A stretch of DNA of 64,000 nt from Mycolicibacterium chitae. GTDB lineage: Bacteria; Actinomycetota; Actinomycetes; Mycobacteriales; Mycobacteriaceae. Positions within the stretch are counted from its first letter, which is position 1; each line of letters opens with the position of its first letter. Under the pieces are notes generated by a model. It was not told the origin of the DNA. It did not search any database and saw nothing but the letters and a program-made list of their open reading frames with translations. This document shows positions 1-8,227 of this stretch, piece by piece. Position numbers and translations under genes: made by a program. The stretch is from positions 1,364,001 through 1,428,000 of the forward strand of contig NZ_LR134355.1 of the NCBI RefSeq assembly GCF_900637205.1, given 5' to 3'.

Positions 1-866
1 AGGGCGGTGCCACCCGCGATCGGCGTGGACACCAGCAGGAAGGCCAGCACCGCCAGCGGCAGCGTGGTCGCCGCGCGCACCCGCACACCCATCGCGTGCA
101 GCACGGCCAGCATCATGCCGCCGGCGAACGGGGCCAGGTGCGCGGGCAGCCACATGCCCGCCGAGTTCGGCAACCAGTCGCCGCCGTAATGCGCGATCAG
201 CCACAGCGGCCCCACCGCGGCGAGCGCGCCAAGGCCGGCCAGCAGCAGGCCGGGGCGCCACCGACCGCCGCACAACACGGTCAGCAGCAGATAGGCCAAC
301 GCCGGCAGCACCGCGTAGAACGACACCTCCACGGCCAGGCTCCACATCTGCGACAGCCCCGGATGCAGCAGCGTGATCAGGAAGTCGTCGGTGTAGATCT
401 GGGTCAACGTCAGGTACCGCAGCAACCCGGACCAGCTCTGGCCGGGGTTCGGGCCGGGCGTGAACACCGTGTAGACGGCGAACACCGCGAGCACCGTGAC
501 GACGTAGGCGGGCAGGATCCGTCGCACCCGGCTCCGGGTGTAGCGACGCAGCCGGGGTTGCTCGGCACGCTCGTCGAGGGCGTGCCGAACCCAGGGGCGA
601 AACAGCAGGAATCCGGAGAGCGCGAAGAAGATCGGGACGCCGACCTCGAGGCGAGCGTAGACGTTGCCGAGGAAGGTGTCGGTGAGGCCGCCGGTGGCGA
701 ACGCGGCGTGGGTGGCGACGACCAGCAGGGCGGCCACCGCGCGCAGTCCGGTCAGCGCATCCAGGTGTGCGCTCAGCCGCTGCGGGGCACGCCGCGGCGC
801 ACCAGCGGGGTTGCTGGTGCGCGCGGATCTGGACGGGCCGGCCAACACCGCATCGAGTGTAGCCAC
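1..866 (-). CDS. Acyltransferase-3 (OafA/YrhL-like) membrane protein, 3' end outside the window
   Basis: The reverse strand is open from a GTG at 866 to the window edge (about 288 codons, no stop), so the C-terminus is missing. After a basic, proline-rich N-terminal tail comes LDALTGLRAVAALLVVATHA (about residues 37-56), the usual first helix of acyltransferase family 3, with the conserved Arg and His that sit at the active site in this family. FFALSGFLLFRPW (about 80-93) is the second family signature, followed by several hydrophobic helices. Members O-acylate sugars or lipids at the cytoplasmic membrane; the substrate here is unknown. It is divergent from the MFS gene with 39 bp between starts. 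The start is uncertain because no clear ribosome site precedes it. Confidence 0.8.
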   Translation of the reverse strand, partial: MATLDAVLAGPSRSARTSNPAGAPRRAPQRLSAHLDALTGLRAVAALLVVATHAAFATGGLTDTFLGNVYARLEVGVPIFFALSGFLLFRPWVRHALDERAEQPRLRRYTRSRVRRILPAYVVTVLAVFAVYTVFTPGPNPGQSWSGLLRYLTLTQIYTDDFLITLLHPGLSQMWSLAVEVSFYAVLPALAYLLLTVLCGGRWRPGLLLAGLGALAAVGPLWLIAHYGGDWLPNSAGMWLPAHLAPFAGGMMLAVLHAMGVRVRAATTLPLAVLAFLLVSTPIAGGTA

Positions 867-891
867 AATTTGAATAGATGACCTAAGTGTG

Positions 892-897
892 TAATCT
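892..897 (+). promoter_or_regulatory. Possible -10 element for a leaderless MFS transcript
   Basis: TAATCT fits the mycobacterial TANNNT -10 and ends 8 nt before the ATG at 906. No Shine-Dalgarno is visible before that ATG, so transcription may begin at or next to the start codon. This is inference from spacing only. Confidence 0.3.
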
Positions 898-905
898 GTG
901 CCGTC

Positions 906-2363
906 ATGCGCCGGTACCGAAATTCTCCCCGTGCCGAGCATCCGAGTGTCCTGATCTTCATGCTGTGCGCCGCCGGCGTGAGCGTCTCGCTGATGCAGAC
1001 CCTGATCATCCCGGTCCTGCCGGAGTTGCCGATGCTGCTGAACACCAGCGCCGCCAACACGTCCTGGGCGATCACCGCGACGCTGCTGACCGCGGCGGTG
1101 GCCACCCCGGTGTTCGGCCGCCTCGGCGACATGTACGGACCCAAGCGCGTCCTGATCGCCTGCGCGCTGTGCCTCATCGCGGGATCGTTGCTGGCTGCCG
1201 TCACCACCTCGCTGCTGCCCCTGATCATCGGGCGCGGCCTGCAGGGCTTCGGCATGCCGATCATCCCGCTGGGCATCAGCGTGCTGCGCTCCTGCGTCCC
1301 GCCCGAGAAGGTCGGCGCCGCAATGGGAATGATGAGCGCCTCGCTGGGTGTCGGTGGCGCGTTGGGTCTCCCGATGGCCGCGGCGATCGCGCAGTACTGG
1401 GACTGGCACGTGCTGTTCTGGTTCGCCACCGGCCTCGGGGTGGGCGCGCTGCTGCTGTTCGTCTTCCTGGTACCGCGGCTGCCGGCCCGCTCCGCCGACC
1501 GCTTCGACCCGCTGGGCACGGTCCTGCTCGCGGCCGGCCTGGTGACGCTGCTGCTGCCGATCTCCAAGGGTGCGATCTGGGGTTGGACCTCGACGGTGAC
1601 GCTGGCGCTGTTCGGGTCCTCGGTGGTGATCTTCGCCATCTTCGCGTGGTGTCAGCTGCGGATGTCCTCGCCGATCGTCGATCTGCGCACCACCCTGCGG
1701 CGTCCCGTGCTCACCACCAATCTGGCCTCGATCGGCGTCGGCATGTCGCTGTTCGGGATGTCGCTGATCGCCCCGCAGATCCTGGAACTGCCGAGCGCGA
1801 CGGGCTACGGCCTGGGGCAGACGATGCTGCAGACCGGCCTGTGGATGGCACCCGGCGGCGTGGCGATGATGCTCACCTCGCCGGTCGCGGCCCGCGTCGC
1901 CGCCCGCCGCGGTCCGAAGTTCACCCTGGTGGTGGGCTGCGTGATCATCGCCGGCGCCTACCTGGCCGGGCTGCAACTCCTCAGCAGCCCGCCGCGGCTG
2001 GTGGTGTTCAGCGTGCTGATCAGCATCGGCGTCGGCTTCGCGTTCTCCTCGATGCCCGCGCTCATCAACGCCGCGGTCCCGATGTCGGAGACCGCCGCGG
2101 CCAACGGCATCAACTCGTTGGCGCGGGCGTTGGGCACCTCGATCTCCAGCGCGGTGATCGGGGCCGTGCTCTCGGGGATGACGATGACCTTCGCCGGTCA
2201 CGAGGTGCCGACGCTGGCCGCCTTCCGTACCGCGCTCATCGCCGCGGCCTGCGCGGCCGCCCTGGCGGCGCTGCTGGCGCTGTTGATTCCCAAGCCGACG
2301 ATCGGTGCGGCCGAGCAGGATTCCGAGGAAGAGCTGGTGCCCAGCGGCGCGGCGCGGGCCTAG
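906..2363 (+). CDS. MFS transporter (drug:H+ antiporter type)
   Basis: This 485-residue polytopic membrane protein probably exports a drug-like or other small hydrophobic compound in exchange for protons. The loop GRLGDMYGPKRV near residue 74 is MFS motif A (G-x-x-x-D-x-x-G-x-K/R). The hydrophobic profile is regular, with more than twelve helices, and the length suits the 14-helix DHA2 group. The C-terminus ends in a short acidic tail. It stands alone: a divergent acyltransferase upstream and a convergent DUF3817 gene downstream. Whether it relates to the catabolic genes further along cannot be told. Family call secure, substrate unknown. Confidence 0.9.
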   Translation: MRRYRNSPRAEHPSVLIFMLCAAGVSVSLMQTLIIPVLPELPMLLNTSAANTSWAITATLLTAAVATPVFGRLGDMYGPKRVLIACALCLIAGSLLAAVTTSLLPLIIGRGLQGFGMPIIPLGISVLRSCVPPEKVGAAMGMMSASLGVGGALGLPMAAAIAQYWDWHVLFWFATGLGVGALLLFVFLVPRLPARSADRFDPLGTVLLAAGLVTLLLPISKGAIWGWTSTVTLALFGSSVVIFAIFAWCQLRMSSPIVDLRTTLRRPVLTTNLASIGVGMSLFGMSLIAPQILELPSATGYGLGQTMLQTGLWMAPGGVAMMLTSPVAARVAARRGPKFTLVVGCVIIAGAYLAGLQLLSSPPRLVVFSVLISIGVGFAFSSMPALINAAVPMSETAAANGINSLARALGTSISSAVIGAVLSGMTMTFAGHEVPTLAAFRTALIAAACAAALAALLALLIPKPTIGAAEQDSEEELVPSGAARA

Positions 2364-2401
2364 GGTTCGCTGCTCTCCACGCGGCTCCTCGACCGAAACG
2401 C

Positions 2402-2417
2402 GTCACCTGGGAGTGAC
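2402..2417. repeat. 16-bp palindrome GTCACCTGGGAGTGAC, copy 1
   Basis: GTCAC-n6-GTGAC lies 38 bp after the MFS stop codon. A near copy follows 63 bp further on. Between convergent genes an operator is unexpected, so it may be part of a termination region or a site for an unannotated transcript. Confidence 0.45.
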
Positions 2418-2464
2418 AGTCATGCACAGCTGGGGCGTGCCCGTCGGTTGGCCTGTGGATATCC

Positions 2465-2480
2465 GTCACCTGAGGGTGAC
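2465..2480. repeat. 16-bp palindrome GTCACCTGAGGGTGAC, copy 2
   Basis: A perfect 6+4+6 inverted repeat, identical to copy 1 at 14 of 16 positions. The rest of the 213-bp MFS/DUF3817 gap shows nothing I recognise. Confidence 0.45.
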
Positions 2481-2576
2481 GCCATTCGATCGAGAGGCCG
2501 TCCGGAGACAGCCGCCGCTACCCAGGGCGGAGCTGGTCCACGGTTAATAAGCCTCGCTCAGGGGCTCACCAGAGGC

Positions 2577-2942
2577 TCAGAGGCCGAACTGGGCCTTGAG
2601 CTTCTTGGTCTGGAAGTGCTCGACGATGATGCCGACCAGCGGCACGGTGCCGGCGAGCAGGATGCCGATCGTCTTGCCGATCGGCCAGCGCACCTTGACC
2701 GCCAGGTTCGCGGTGCACAGCAGGTAGATGAAGTAGACCCAGCCGTGGATGGGCGCGATCAGATCCATCCAGCCGGGCAGATCCTCCACCCGCAGCACGT
2801 ATTTCACGATCATCTCGTAGGTCAGGGCGATTAGCCAGATGCCCGTCGCCCACGCCAGGATGCGGTAGCCCTTCAGCGCCTTGGCGATCGTCTCGAGCGG
2901 CGCGGCGCCGGCGGGGATCGACGGCGTTTCGGAGGCGGTCAT
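2577..2942 (-). CDS. DUF3817 membrane protein (Rv1342c-like)
   Basis: This 121-residue protein has three hydrophobic helices (about residues 24-45, 58-78 and 86-110) and the family signatures HGWVYFIYLL and KVRWPIGKT. It fits the DUF3817 integral membrane family in length and layout; the biochemical role of the family is not established. The ATG at 2942 overlaps the stop of the upstream lprD-like gene by 4 bp (ATGA), so the two are translationally coupled. The same two-gene order occurs in Mycobacterium tuberculosis as Rv1342c and lprD (Rv1343c), from memory of that genome. Confidence 0.8.
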   Translation of the reverse strand: MTASETPSIPAGAAPLETIAKALKGYRILAWATGIWLIALTYEMIVKYVLRVEDLPGWMDLIAPIHGWVYFIYLLCTANLAVKVRWPIGKTIGILLAGTVPLVGIIVEHFQTKKLKAQFGL

Positions 2943-3340
2943 GCGGTGGTCCTGTCCTGTCTGTCGTCGTCGTCGTCGGCGAGTTCGCCATCGTGGTGGG
3001 CCAATTCGGCCAGATAGGCGTTGTATTCACGCAACACGGGATCGTCTATGTCACGCGGGTCGGCCGTGGGTCGCTGCGGCAGCAGGTCCGCCGGGATCTC
3101 CGTGGGCGCGGCCTGATCGTCGGGCTGCGGCGGGGCCTCCTCGAGGCGGATGAACTTGCGGTAGGCGATGACGCAGAATGCCGCGAAGAACGGCCACTGC
3201 ATGGCGTAACCGAGGTTCTGGAAGGTGCCCGAGGTGGACTCGTAACGGGTCCACTGCCACCAGGACAACGCCAGGCAGGCGCCGGCGGCGACGGCGACCA
3301 GCGCGATCAGCGCCCATCTCCGACGCCGTGTAGTGGACAT
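2939..3340 (-). CDS. LprD-like small membrane protein or lipoprotein
   Basis: A 133-residue protein with a basic start (STTRRRRW) and a hydrophobic segment, ALIALVAVAAGACLALSWW. This could be a signal peptide ending in a weak lipobox (AGAC) or a plain membrane anchor. A second hydrophobic stretch, MQWPFFAAFCVIAYRKF, follows, then a hydrophilic Asp/Pro-rich tail. Identification as LprD-like rests on its overlap with a DUF3817 gene and on overall layout, not on a strong motif. The lipobox is poor (no Leu at -3), so lipidation is doubtful. The alternative is a two-helix membrane protein of unknown function. Confidence 0.55.
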   Translation of the reverse strand: MSTTRRRRWALIALVAVAAGACLALSWWQWTRYESTSGTFQNLGYAMQWPFFAAFCVIAYRKFIRLEEAPPQPDDQAAPTEIPADLLPQRPTADPRDIDDPVLREYNAYLAELAHHDGELADDDDDRQDRTTA

Positions 3341-3410
3341 ACCTCGAAGGTACCGCCTAGCAGGGCCTAGCCAGGAATCGAGGCGGTGCTGACGGTACGA
3401 TCAGCGCCAC

Positions 3411-3494
3411 GCGGACGTGATGAAATTGGCAAACATGCCGGCTTTAGGTGCCGGTGCTCGAAAGAGTTTGTGGGTTCGAGTCCCACCGTCCGCA
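3411..3494 (+). tRNA. tRNA-Leu (anticodon TAG, reads CUA/CUN)
   Basis: The 84-nt cloverleaf has a 7-bp acceptor stem GCGGACG/CGTCCGC and an anticodon stem CCGGC/GCCGG with loop TTTAGGT, placing TAG at 3445-3447. A long variable arm typical of class II tRNA-Leu and the T-arm GTGGG-TTCGAGT-CCCAC follow. The discriminator base is A, as expected for leucine. The 3' CCA is not encoded. Confidence 0.95.
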
Positions 3495-3502
3495 CTCGCG
3501 CG

Positions 3503-5878
3503 TCAGATCATTTCCTTCTTGGTCAGCCAGCGCATGATCGGCCAGCCCGCGAACACCGGCAACCAGCAGGTCAGGATGCGGTAGAGCAGCACCGCCGGGA
3601 CCGCCACGCCCGCGGGCACGCCGAAGGCGGCCAGCCCGCCGATCAGGGCCGCCTCCACGGCCCCGACGCCGCCCGGGGTGGGCGCCGCCGACGCCAACGT
3701 CCCGCCGATCATCGTCACCACCGTGATGGTGACGAAGGAGACGTTGCCGCCGAAGGCCTCGACGCTGGCCCACAGCGCCAGCGCCGAACCGAGAGTCGTT
3801 CCCGCACAACCCAGCACGATCAGCCCGAAGCGCTTGGGCTCCTTGGCCAGTTCGATCAGGTCGGCGCCGACCTCCTTGAGCTTGGGGCCCAGCGACGTGC
3901 CCAGCCAGCGGCGCAGCTTGGGTACCACCAGGAACCCGCCCACCAGACCCAGCGCCAGGCCCGCGATCAGGTACAACACCGGGGCCGACGGCACGAAGTG
4001 CGACAGGTCGGCCGTCGCGCCCGCCACCGCGCTGAACAGGATCAGCAGCGACACGTGCACAATCACCTGCACCGACTGCTGCAACGCGACGGCCGTGGTC
4101 GCGCGAACCCCGCCGAGACCGCCCTTCTGCAGGAAGCGGGTCGACAGCGCCAGCCCGCCCACGCCCGCCGGGGTGGTGGTGGCGGCGAACGTGTTGGCCA
4201 CCTGCATGATCGTCAGGTTGCGGTAGCTGACCGCGCCGTCGGCGCAGGCCCACAGCGCCGCGGCGGCGCCGAGATAGCGCAGCGCCGACACCGCGAGCCC
4301 CAGCAGCGCCCAGGACCAGTCGGCGGTGCGCAGCTCGGAGAAGAAGGTCGGCACGGTGCTGATGAACGGGTAGGCCACGTAGACCAGCGCGACCAACAAC
4401 ACCAGCTGGATGGCCTGGCTGCGGGTGAAGCGGGTGATGGTCTCGGGCTGGATCTGGTCGGCACCGGTCTGCCGCTTGACCTCGTCGCGCGCGGCGGCCA
4501 GCACGTCGCCCGGCTCCTCGAACGTGTCGCGCAGCCGGGCGGGCATCGCCGCCTTGGTCAGCCGGCGCGACGCCGTCAGCACCGCGTCCTTGCCGAACAC
4601 CTCGATCGCGGCCGCCACGGCGGGTTCGGCGCCGTAGAGGCAGGTGGTTGTCGCCAGCAGCTGGGCGATGTCGGCCTGCAGTTGCACGTCGGTGGCGCCG
4701 TACTCGGAGTGCGCGAAGCCGCCGAAGGACACCGCGCCGTCCTCGACGGTGATCTCCTTGCTGCGCAGGTCGCCGTGGGCGATCTGATTGCGGTGCAGCA
4801 CCGCAAGCGCCTCCCACACCTGTAGGACCGGAGTCTCGTCGACGACGTCGTGCAGCGCCGTCCCGCGCGCGGGGGTGCGGGCGAACATCGTCCAGCCGCG
4901 GTCCAGCGGGGCCACCGACATCTCGGTGGTGTTGGCCGCCCCGAGGTCGCCGATCGCGATGGTCATCAGACCGCGGTGCTCGACGGCGCGGCGCATCGAG
5001 GGCTGCAGGGGAGCGGTCTCGCTGGTGCGCAGGCGCACCTTGCGCCAGAACTGCCGCAGCGCGCCGCCGCTGCGTTGGTTCGGGCCGTACAGCTCGACCA
5101 GCACGGTCGAAGCCGGTTCGACCGACAACGCCGAGAGCACCAGCGGTCCCGGGCCCGCCGGGCGCACGACCGTCAGCGCCGAGGTGGTGAACCCCCGTCG
5201 GGCCAGCGCGCGCACCGCGCCGTCGAGCGGGACCTCGAGGGCGGGCGTGCCGACCACCAGCACCACCAACGCGCCGACGAACCAGCCGACCGCCAGACCC
5301 AGCAGCGAGCGGGCCGGGACCACGGCGCTGACCACCAGGTGGATCGGGACGAACGCCAGCAGCAGGGTCCACCACCAGCGGCGCCACCGCGCCGGCAGCC
5401 CGGGGCCGGACACGGTGAGCATCGCGGCCAGCATGGCGATCCAGCGCGGATCGTCGAGGAACTGCGACAGCACGGTGTCGAGCCGGTCGGTCAGATCGAA
5501 ATGCCAGGTGGGCGCGGCGATGCCGTTGCCGCTGATGGACAGCGCGAGCCCGGCGATCAGACCGGCGGCGACGTAGGCGCCCAGCAGTTTCCACTGCTGC
5601 GCGGCGATCAGCCCGATCAGTATGACGAACGGCAGCGCGAGGATCGCGATGCCGTAGGCCAGATAGACCAGGTTGGACTGGGTGGGGGTCAGCACGCCGA
5701 CGATCTCGGAGATCGACTTCTCCAGCGATTCCCACTCGTAGCGGGTGATCAGCGAGCTGGTGATCACGATCGCCAGGAAGACGGTGGCCAGGATCAGCCG
5801 GATGATGTCGTTGGTGCGCCTGCCCAACGGTTGCAGCAGGCGGCCCGAAACGGTGATCTCGCGCCCGTCAACCCGCAT
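3503..5878 (-). CDS. Large flippase-like membrane protein with kinase-like middle domain
   Basis: This 791-residue protein begins with several transmembrane helices (to about residue 215). A soluble region follows that contains LHRNQIAHGDLRSKEITVE (near 360-378), which resembles the catalytic loop HxDxxxxN of protein kinases, and SFGGFAHSEYG where a DFG motif would be. The C-terminal third is a YbhN/UPF0104-type (lysyl-PG synthase transmembrane) domain with TPAGVGGLALSTRFL and the late AAPTPGGVGAVEAALIGGL signatures. By family it may move a lipid across the inner membrane. The kinase-like part lacks the usual metal-binding Asp of DFG and the loop Asn, so it may only bind a nucleotide or lipid. 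It stands alone between the tRNA and a TetR gene. Confidence 0.75.
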   Translation of the reverse strand: MRVDGREITVSGRLLQPLGRRTNDIIRLILATVFLAIVITSSLITRYEWESLEKSISEIVGVLTPTQSNLVYLAYGIAILALPFVILIGLIAAQQWKLLGAYVAAGLIAGLALSISGNGIAAPTWHFDLTDRLDTVLSQFLDDPRWIAMLAAMLTVSGPGLPARWRRWWWTLLLAFVPIHLVVSAVVPARSLLGLAVGWFVGALVVLVVGTPALEVPLDGAVRALARRGFTTSALTVVRPAGPGPLVLSALSVEPASTVLVELYGPNQRSGGALRQFWRKVRLRTSETAPLQPSMRRAVEHRGLMTIAIGDLGAANTTEMSVAPLDRGWTMFARTPARGTALHDVVDETPVLQVWEALAVLHRNQIAHGDLRSKEITVEDGAVSFGGFAHSEYGATDVQLQADIAQLLATTTCLYGAEPAVAAAIEVFGKDAVLTASRRLTKAAMPARLRDTFEEPGDVLAAARDEVKRQTGADQIQPETITRFTRSQAIQLVLLVALVYVAYPFISTVPTFFSELRTADWSWALLGLAVSALRYLGAAAALWACADGAVSYRNLTIMQVANTFAATTTPAGVGGLALSTRFLQKGGLGGVRATTAVALQQSVQVIVHVSLLILFSAVAGATADLSHFVPSAPVLYLIAGLALGLVGGFLVVPKLRRWLGTSLGPKLKEVGADLIELAKEPKRFGLIVLGCAGTTLGSALALWASVEAFGGNVSFVTITVVTMIGGTLASAAPTPGGVGAVEAALIGGLAAFGVPAGVAVPAVLLYRILTCWLPVFAGWPIMRWLTKKEMI

Positions 5879-5975
5879 GTCTGCAGGATCCTACGGTGCC
5901 GTGGCGCCGGTGCCGCGCAAGCGGGTTTGAGTCGCGCCTCGGGTGGGAATCATGCTCGGGCCAGACTTGCCTCGG

Positions 5976-6012
5976 GAACGGCCCGGTCCCTGGATAAGGG
6001 ACCGGGCCGTTC
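5976..6012 (-). terminator. Intrinsic hairpin terminator after the TetR gene
   Basis: A perfect 16-bp stem (5976-5991 with 5997-6012) closes a GGATA loop. It lies 55 bp beyond the TetR stop on the minus strand, before the start of the flippase gene. There is no U-tract, which is usual for actinobacterial terminators. Confidence 0.8.
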
Positions 6013-6067
6013 GATGTTCGTCGTTCGATGTGCGGGGCCCGGGCGGCCGCGGTGAACCCGGCGCCGA

Positions 6068-6796
6068 TCAGCGCGGCGCCTCGTCGACGACGGAGGCGGC
6101 GATCACCCGCTCCACCTCGGTCGGCGCGGGGATCGCGGGCCCGTCGGTGACCTCGGCGCCCACCAGGACGTCCAGCAGTCCGTCGGCCAGATCGAGCACC
6201 CCCTCGGTGGCGTTGGGCATGGCCGCCGAATCCGCCATGGTCAGCTGGATCGACACCAGACCGTGCAGGCTGGTCCACAGCGTGTGGGCGCACTGGTGCA
6301 GCGGCAGGCCGAGCCGATGGCCGGCCGCGGCGCACTCGCGCAGCACGCGCCGCAGCGGGCCGGTCACCTGGCGGGCCGGGTGGTGGCCCAGTTGGCTGGG
6401 ATCGCCGACGGGCTGCCGCACCTGGTACATCAGCCGGTATCGGCCGGGGTTGTCCAGCGCGAAGCGGCAGTAGGCGTGTAACTGGGCGCGAAGGCGTTCC
6501 CGCGGGCTTGCCGGTTCGCCGGCGGCCTCGGCCGCCCGCATGGTGTCGGCCAGTTCGGTGTACTTGTCGGCCAGCGCGGCCCACACGAGTTCGGATTTGT
6601 CGGCGAAGTGCAGATAGATGCTCGGTGCGGCCACGCCGACCTCCCGGGCAACCGCGCGCATGGTCAGCTTCTCGTCGCTGCCCCACTCGTCGAGGAGTCG
6701 GTTGACGGCGGCCAGGATCTCGTCGCGCAGTTGGTCGCCGTGGCCGCGGCGGCTACGGGGCCGGCCCCCACGCCGCGCTGGTGCGTCGCGCTGCAC
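6068..6796 (-). CDS. TetR-family transcriptional repressor
   Basis: A 242-residue regulator with an N-terminal helix-turn-helix: KLTMRAVAREVGVAAPSIYLHFADKSEL (about 43-70) matches the TetR recognition-helix consensus. The remaining three quarters is an all-alpha ligand domain with an ELADGLLDVLVG-like end. The GTG start at 6796 is supported by GGAGGTGA 6 nt upstream. It is divergent from the dehydrogenase/CMD fusion gene. The perfect palindrome at 6866-6879 lies between the two starts and is its probable operator, so it likely represses both genes. The ligand is unknown. Confidence 0.9.
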   Translation of the reverse strand: MQRDAPARRGGRPRSRRGHGDQLRDEILAAVNRLLDEWGSDEKLTMRAVAREVGVAAPSIYLHFADKSELVWAALADKYTELADTMRAAEAAGEPASPRERLRAQLHAYCRFALDNPGRYRLMYQVRQPVGDPSQLGHHPARQVTGPLRRVLRECAAAGHRLGLPLHQCAHTLWTSLHGLVSIQLTMADSAAMPNATEGVLDLADGLLDVLVGAEVTDGPAIPAPTEVERVIAASVVDEAPR

Positions 6797-6865
6797 AGTT
6801 CACCTCCGGGTGTGCGAGGAATCACCAGGCCAACGGTCCCTTTTGGGTCGGTAGCCGGGCTAAAC

Positions 6866-6879
6866 TTCAGTTAACTGAA
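6866..6879. promoter_or_regulatory. Perfect 14-bp palindrome, probable TetR operator
   Basis: TTCAGTTAACTGAA sits in the 112-bp divergent gap, 30 bp before the GTG of the fusion gene and 70 bp before the TetR start. It is the only strong dyad in the gap. Confidence 0.6.
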
Positions 6880-6908
6880 CATTGTTAGTTTATGTGATGG
6901 AGGTCGCA

Positions 6909-8219
6909 GTGACTGCATACCCCGAGGAATTGGTGTCGGGTTTCGACATCGACCAGGACGCCGTGGAGCGCTCCGAGCGCATCGGCGGCGGGATCGCCCC
7001 GCGCGCCGGCGTGATCGGTCTGGGCATGATCGGCGGCGGGGTTGCGGTCAGCCTGGAGGCCCGCGGGCGCATCCCCGTGGTCTACGACATCCGCGCCGAG
7101 GCGGCCGAGGAGTTGGGTCTGGCGCTCGCGGCGCCGACGCCGGCCGAGGTCGCCGCGGTCAGCGACGTCGTGTTGCTCGCCGTCGTCGACGCCGCCCAGG
7201 TGCGCGAGGTGCTGCGCGGCACCGACGGCGTGCTCGCCGGCGCGCGTCCCGGCCTGGTCGTCGCCTTGCTGTCGACGCTGGCGGTGCCCGAGGTCCTCGA
7301 TGTGGCCGAGGAGTGCCGCCCCTACGGCGTGACCGTGCTGGACTGCGGCGTGACGCCCGGTGACCAGGCCGCCCACAACGGCATGGTCGCCATGGTCGGC
7401 GGCGACGACGACAGCGTGCGTCGGGCCATGCCGGTGCTGGCCGACTTCGCCAAGAAGGTCGTGCACTGCGGCCCGCTGGGCGCGGGCATGGCCACCAAGA
7501 TCGCGCGTAACGTCCTGACCTACGGCTCCTGGCGCGCCGCGCACGAGGCCGCCGCGTTGGCCGAGGCCGCCGGGGTGGATCCGCGGGTGCTCATCGATGT
7601 GGTCGAGGAGGCCGACCCGACCGGCGCGACGACCTTCGCGTGGCTGCGCAACCGGGTGGACTCCCCGGAACTCGCCGCCGAGGCGGGCCCGCAGGTGCTG
7701 CGCCTGATGGACAAGGACCTGTCGGCGGCCCAGAGCCTGGCCGCCCAGCGCGGCGTCGAGGTGCCCATGGTGGAGGTGGCCCGCGACCAGGCCGCCGACA
7801 CGCTCGGCATCGTCGAGGACCGGCCGTCGGACGATCGCACCGAGCGCGGATTGCAGACCATGGACAAGGTCTACGGCACCGGGCTGGCCGCCCACATGCC
7901 CGAGGAGCGCAGCCCGGCGCTGGCCATGACCGTCGATCACCTCTTCGGCGAGGTATGGGCGCGCCCGGGCCTGTCCCTGCGGGACCGGCGGCTGGTGGTG
8001 CTCGGCGCCACGGCCATGCTGGGCCGGGCCGACCTGATCGAGGTGCAGGTGCGCGGCGCGCTGATCAACGGCGAGCTCACCGAGGACGAACTGGAAGAGA
8101 TCGTCCTGCAGCTGCATTACTACGCCGGCTGGGGCAACGGCACCGCGGTGCAGGCCGGCGTGGACGCCGCGCTGCAGAGCTGGCAGGGCGGCTTCGTCGC
8201 GCCCACCGACGGTCAGTGA
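6909..8219 (+). CDS. Fusion of 3-hydroxyisobutyrate-dehydrogenase-like and carboxymuconolactone-decarboxylase domains
   Basis: The N-terminal part (about residues 1-290) is an NAD(P)-dependent beta-hydroxyacid dehydrogenase. It has the Rossmann motif GVIGLGMIGGGVA and GAGMATKIARN carrying the catalytic Lys position of the family; the usual DAPVSGG loop is altered to DCGVTPG. The C-terminal part (about 320-430) is a carboxymuconolactone decarboxylase/AhpD-like domain (LSLRDRRLVVLGATAMLGR, then ELTEDELEEIVLQLHYYAGW). The domain has no CxxC, so decarboxylase-like rather than peroxidase-like chemistry is more likely. GTG 6909 is chosen because GGAGG ends 5 nt before it; starts at 6882 and 6897 lack this. 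Probably an enzyme of hydroxyacid or ring breakdown controlled by the adjacent TetR. Confidence 0.75.
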   Translation: MTAYPEELVSGFDIDQDAVERSERIGGGIAPRAGVIGLGMIGGGVAVSLEARGRIPVVYDIRAEAAEELGLALAAPTPAEVAAVSDVVLLAVVDAAQVREVLRGTDGVLAGARPGLVVALLSTLAVPEVLDVAEECRPYGVTVLDCGVTPGDQAAHNGMVAMVGGDDDSVRRAMPVLADFAKKVVHCGPLGAGMATKIARNVLTYGSWRAAHEAAALAEAAGVDPRVLIDVVEEADPTGATTFAWLRNRVDSPELAAEAGPQVLRLMDKDLSAAQSLAAQRGVEVPMVEVARDQAADTLGIVEDRPSDDRTERGLQTMDKVYGTGLAAHMPEERSPALAMTVDHLFGEVWARPGLSLRDRRLVVLGATAMLGRADLIEVQVRGALINGELTEDELEEIVLQLHYYAGWGNGTAVQAGVDAALQSWQGGFVAPTDGQ

Positions 8220-8227
8220 ACCGACGG

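Noticed and set aside
3411..3520. tRNA-Leu as an integration site for a mobile island
   Set aside because: No integrase gene and no repeated tRNA 3' end was seen downstream within the window.
3386..6055. Long plus-strand frames opposite the flippase gene
   Set aside because: Repetitive Gln/Arg/Gly composition, no domain, and one would run through the tRNA.
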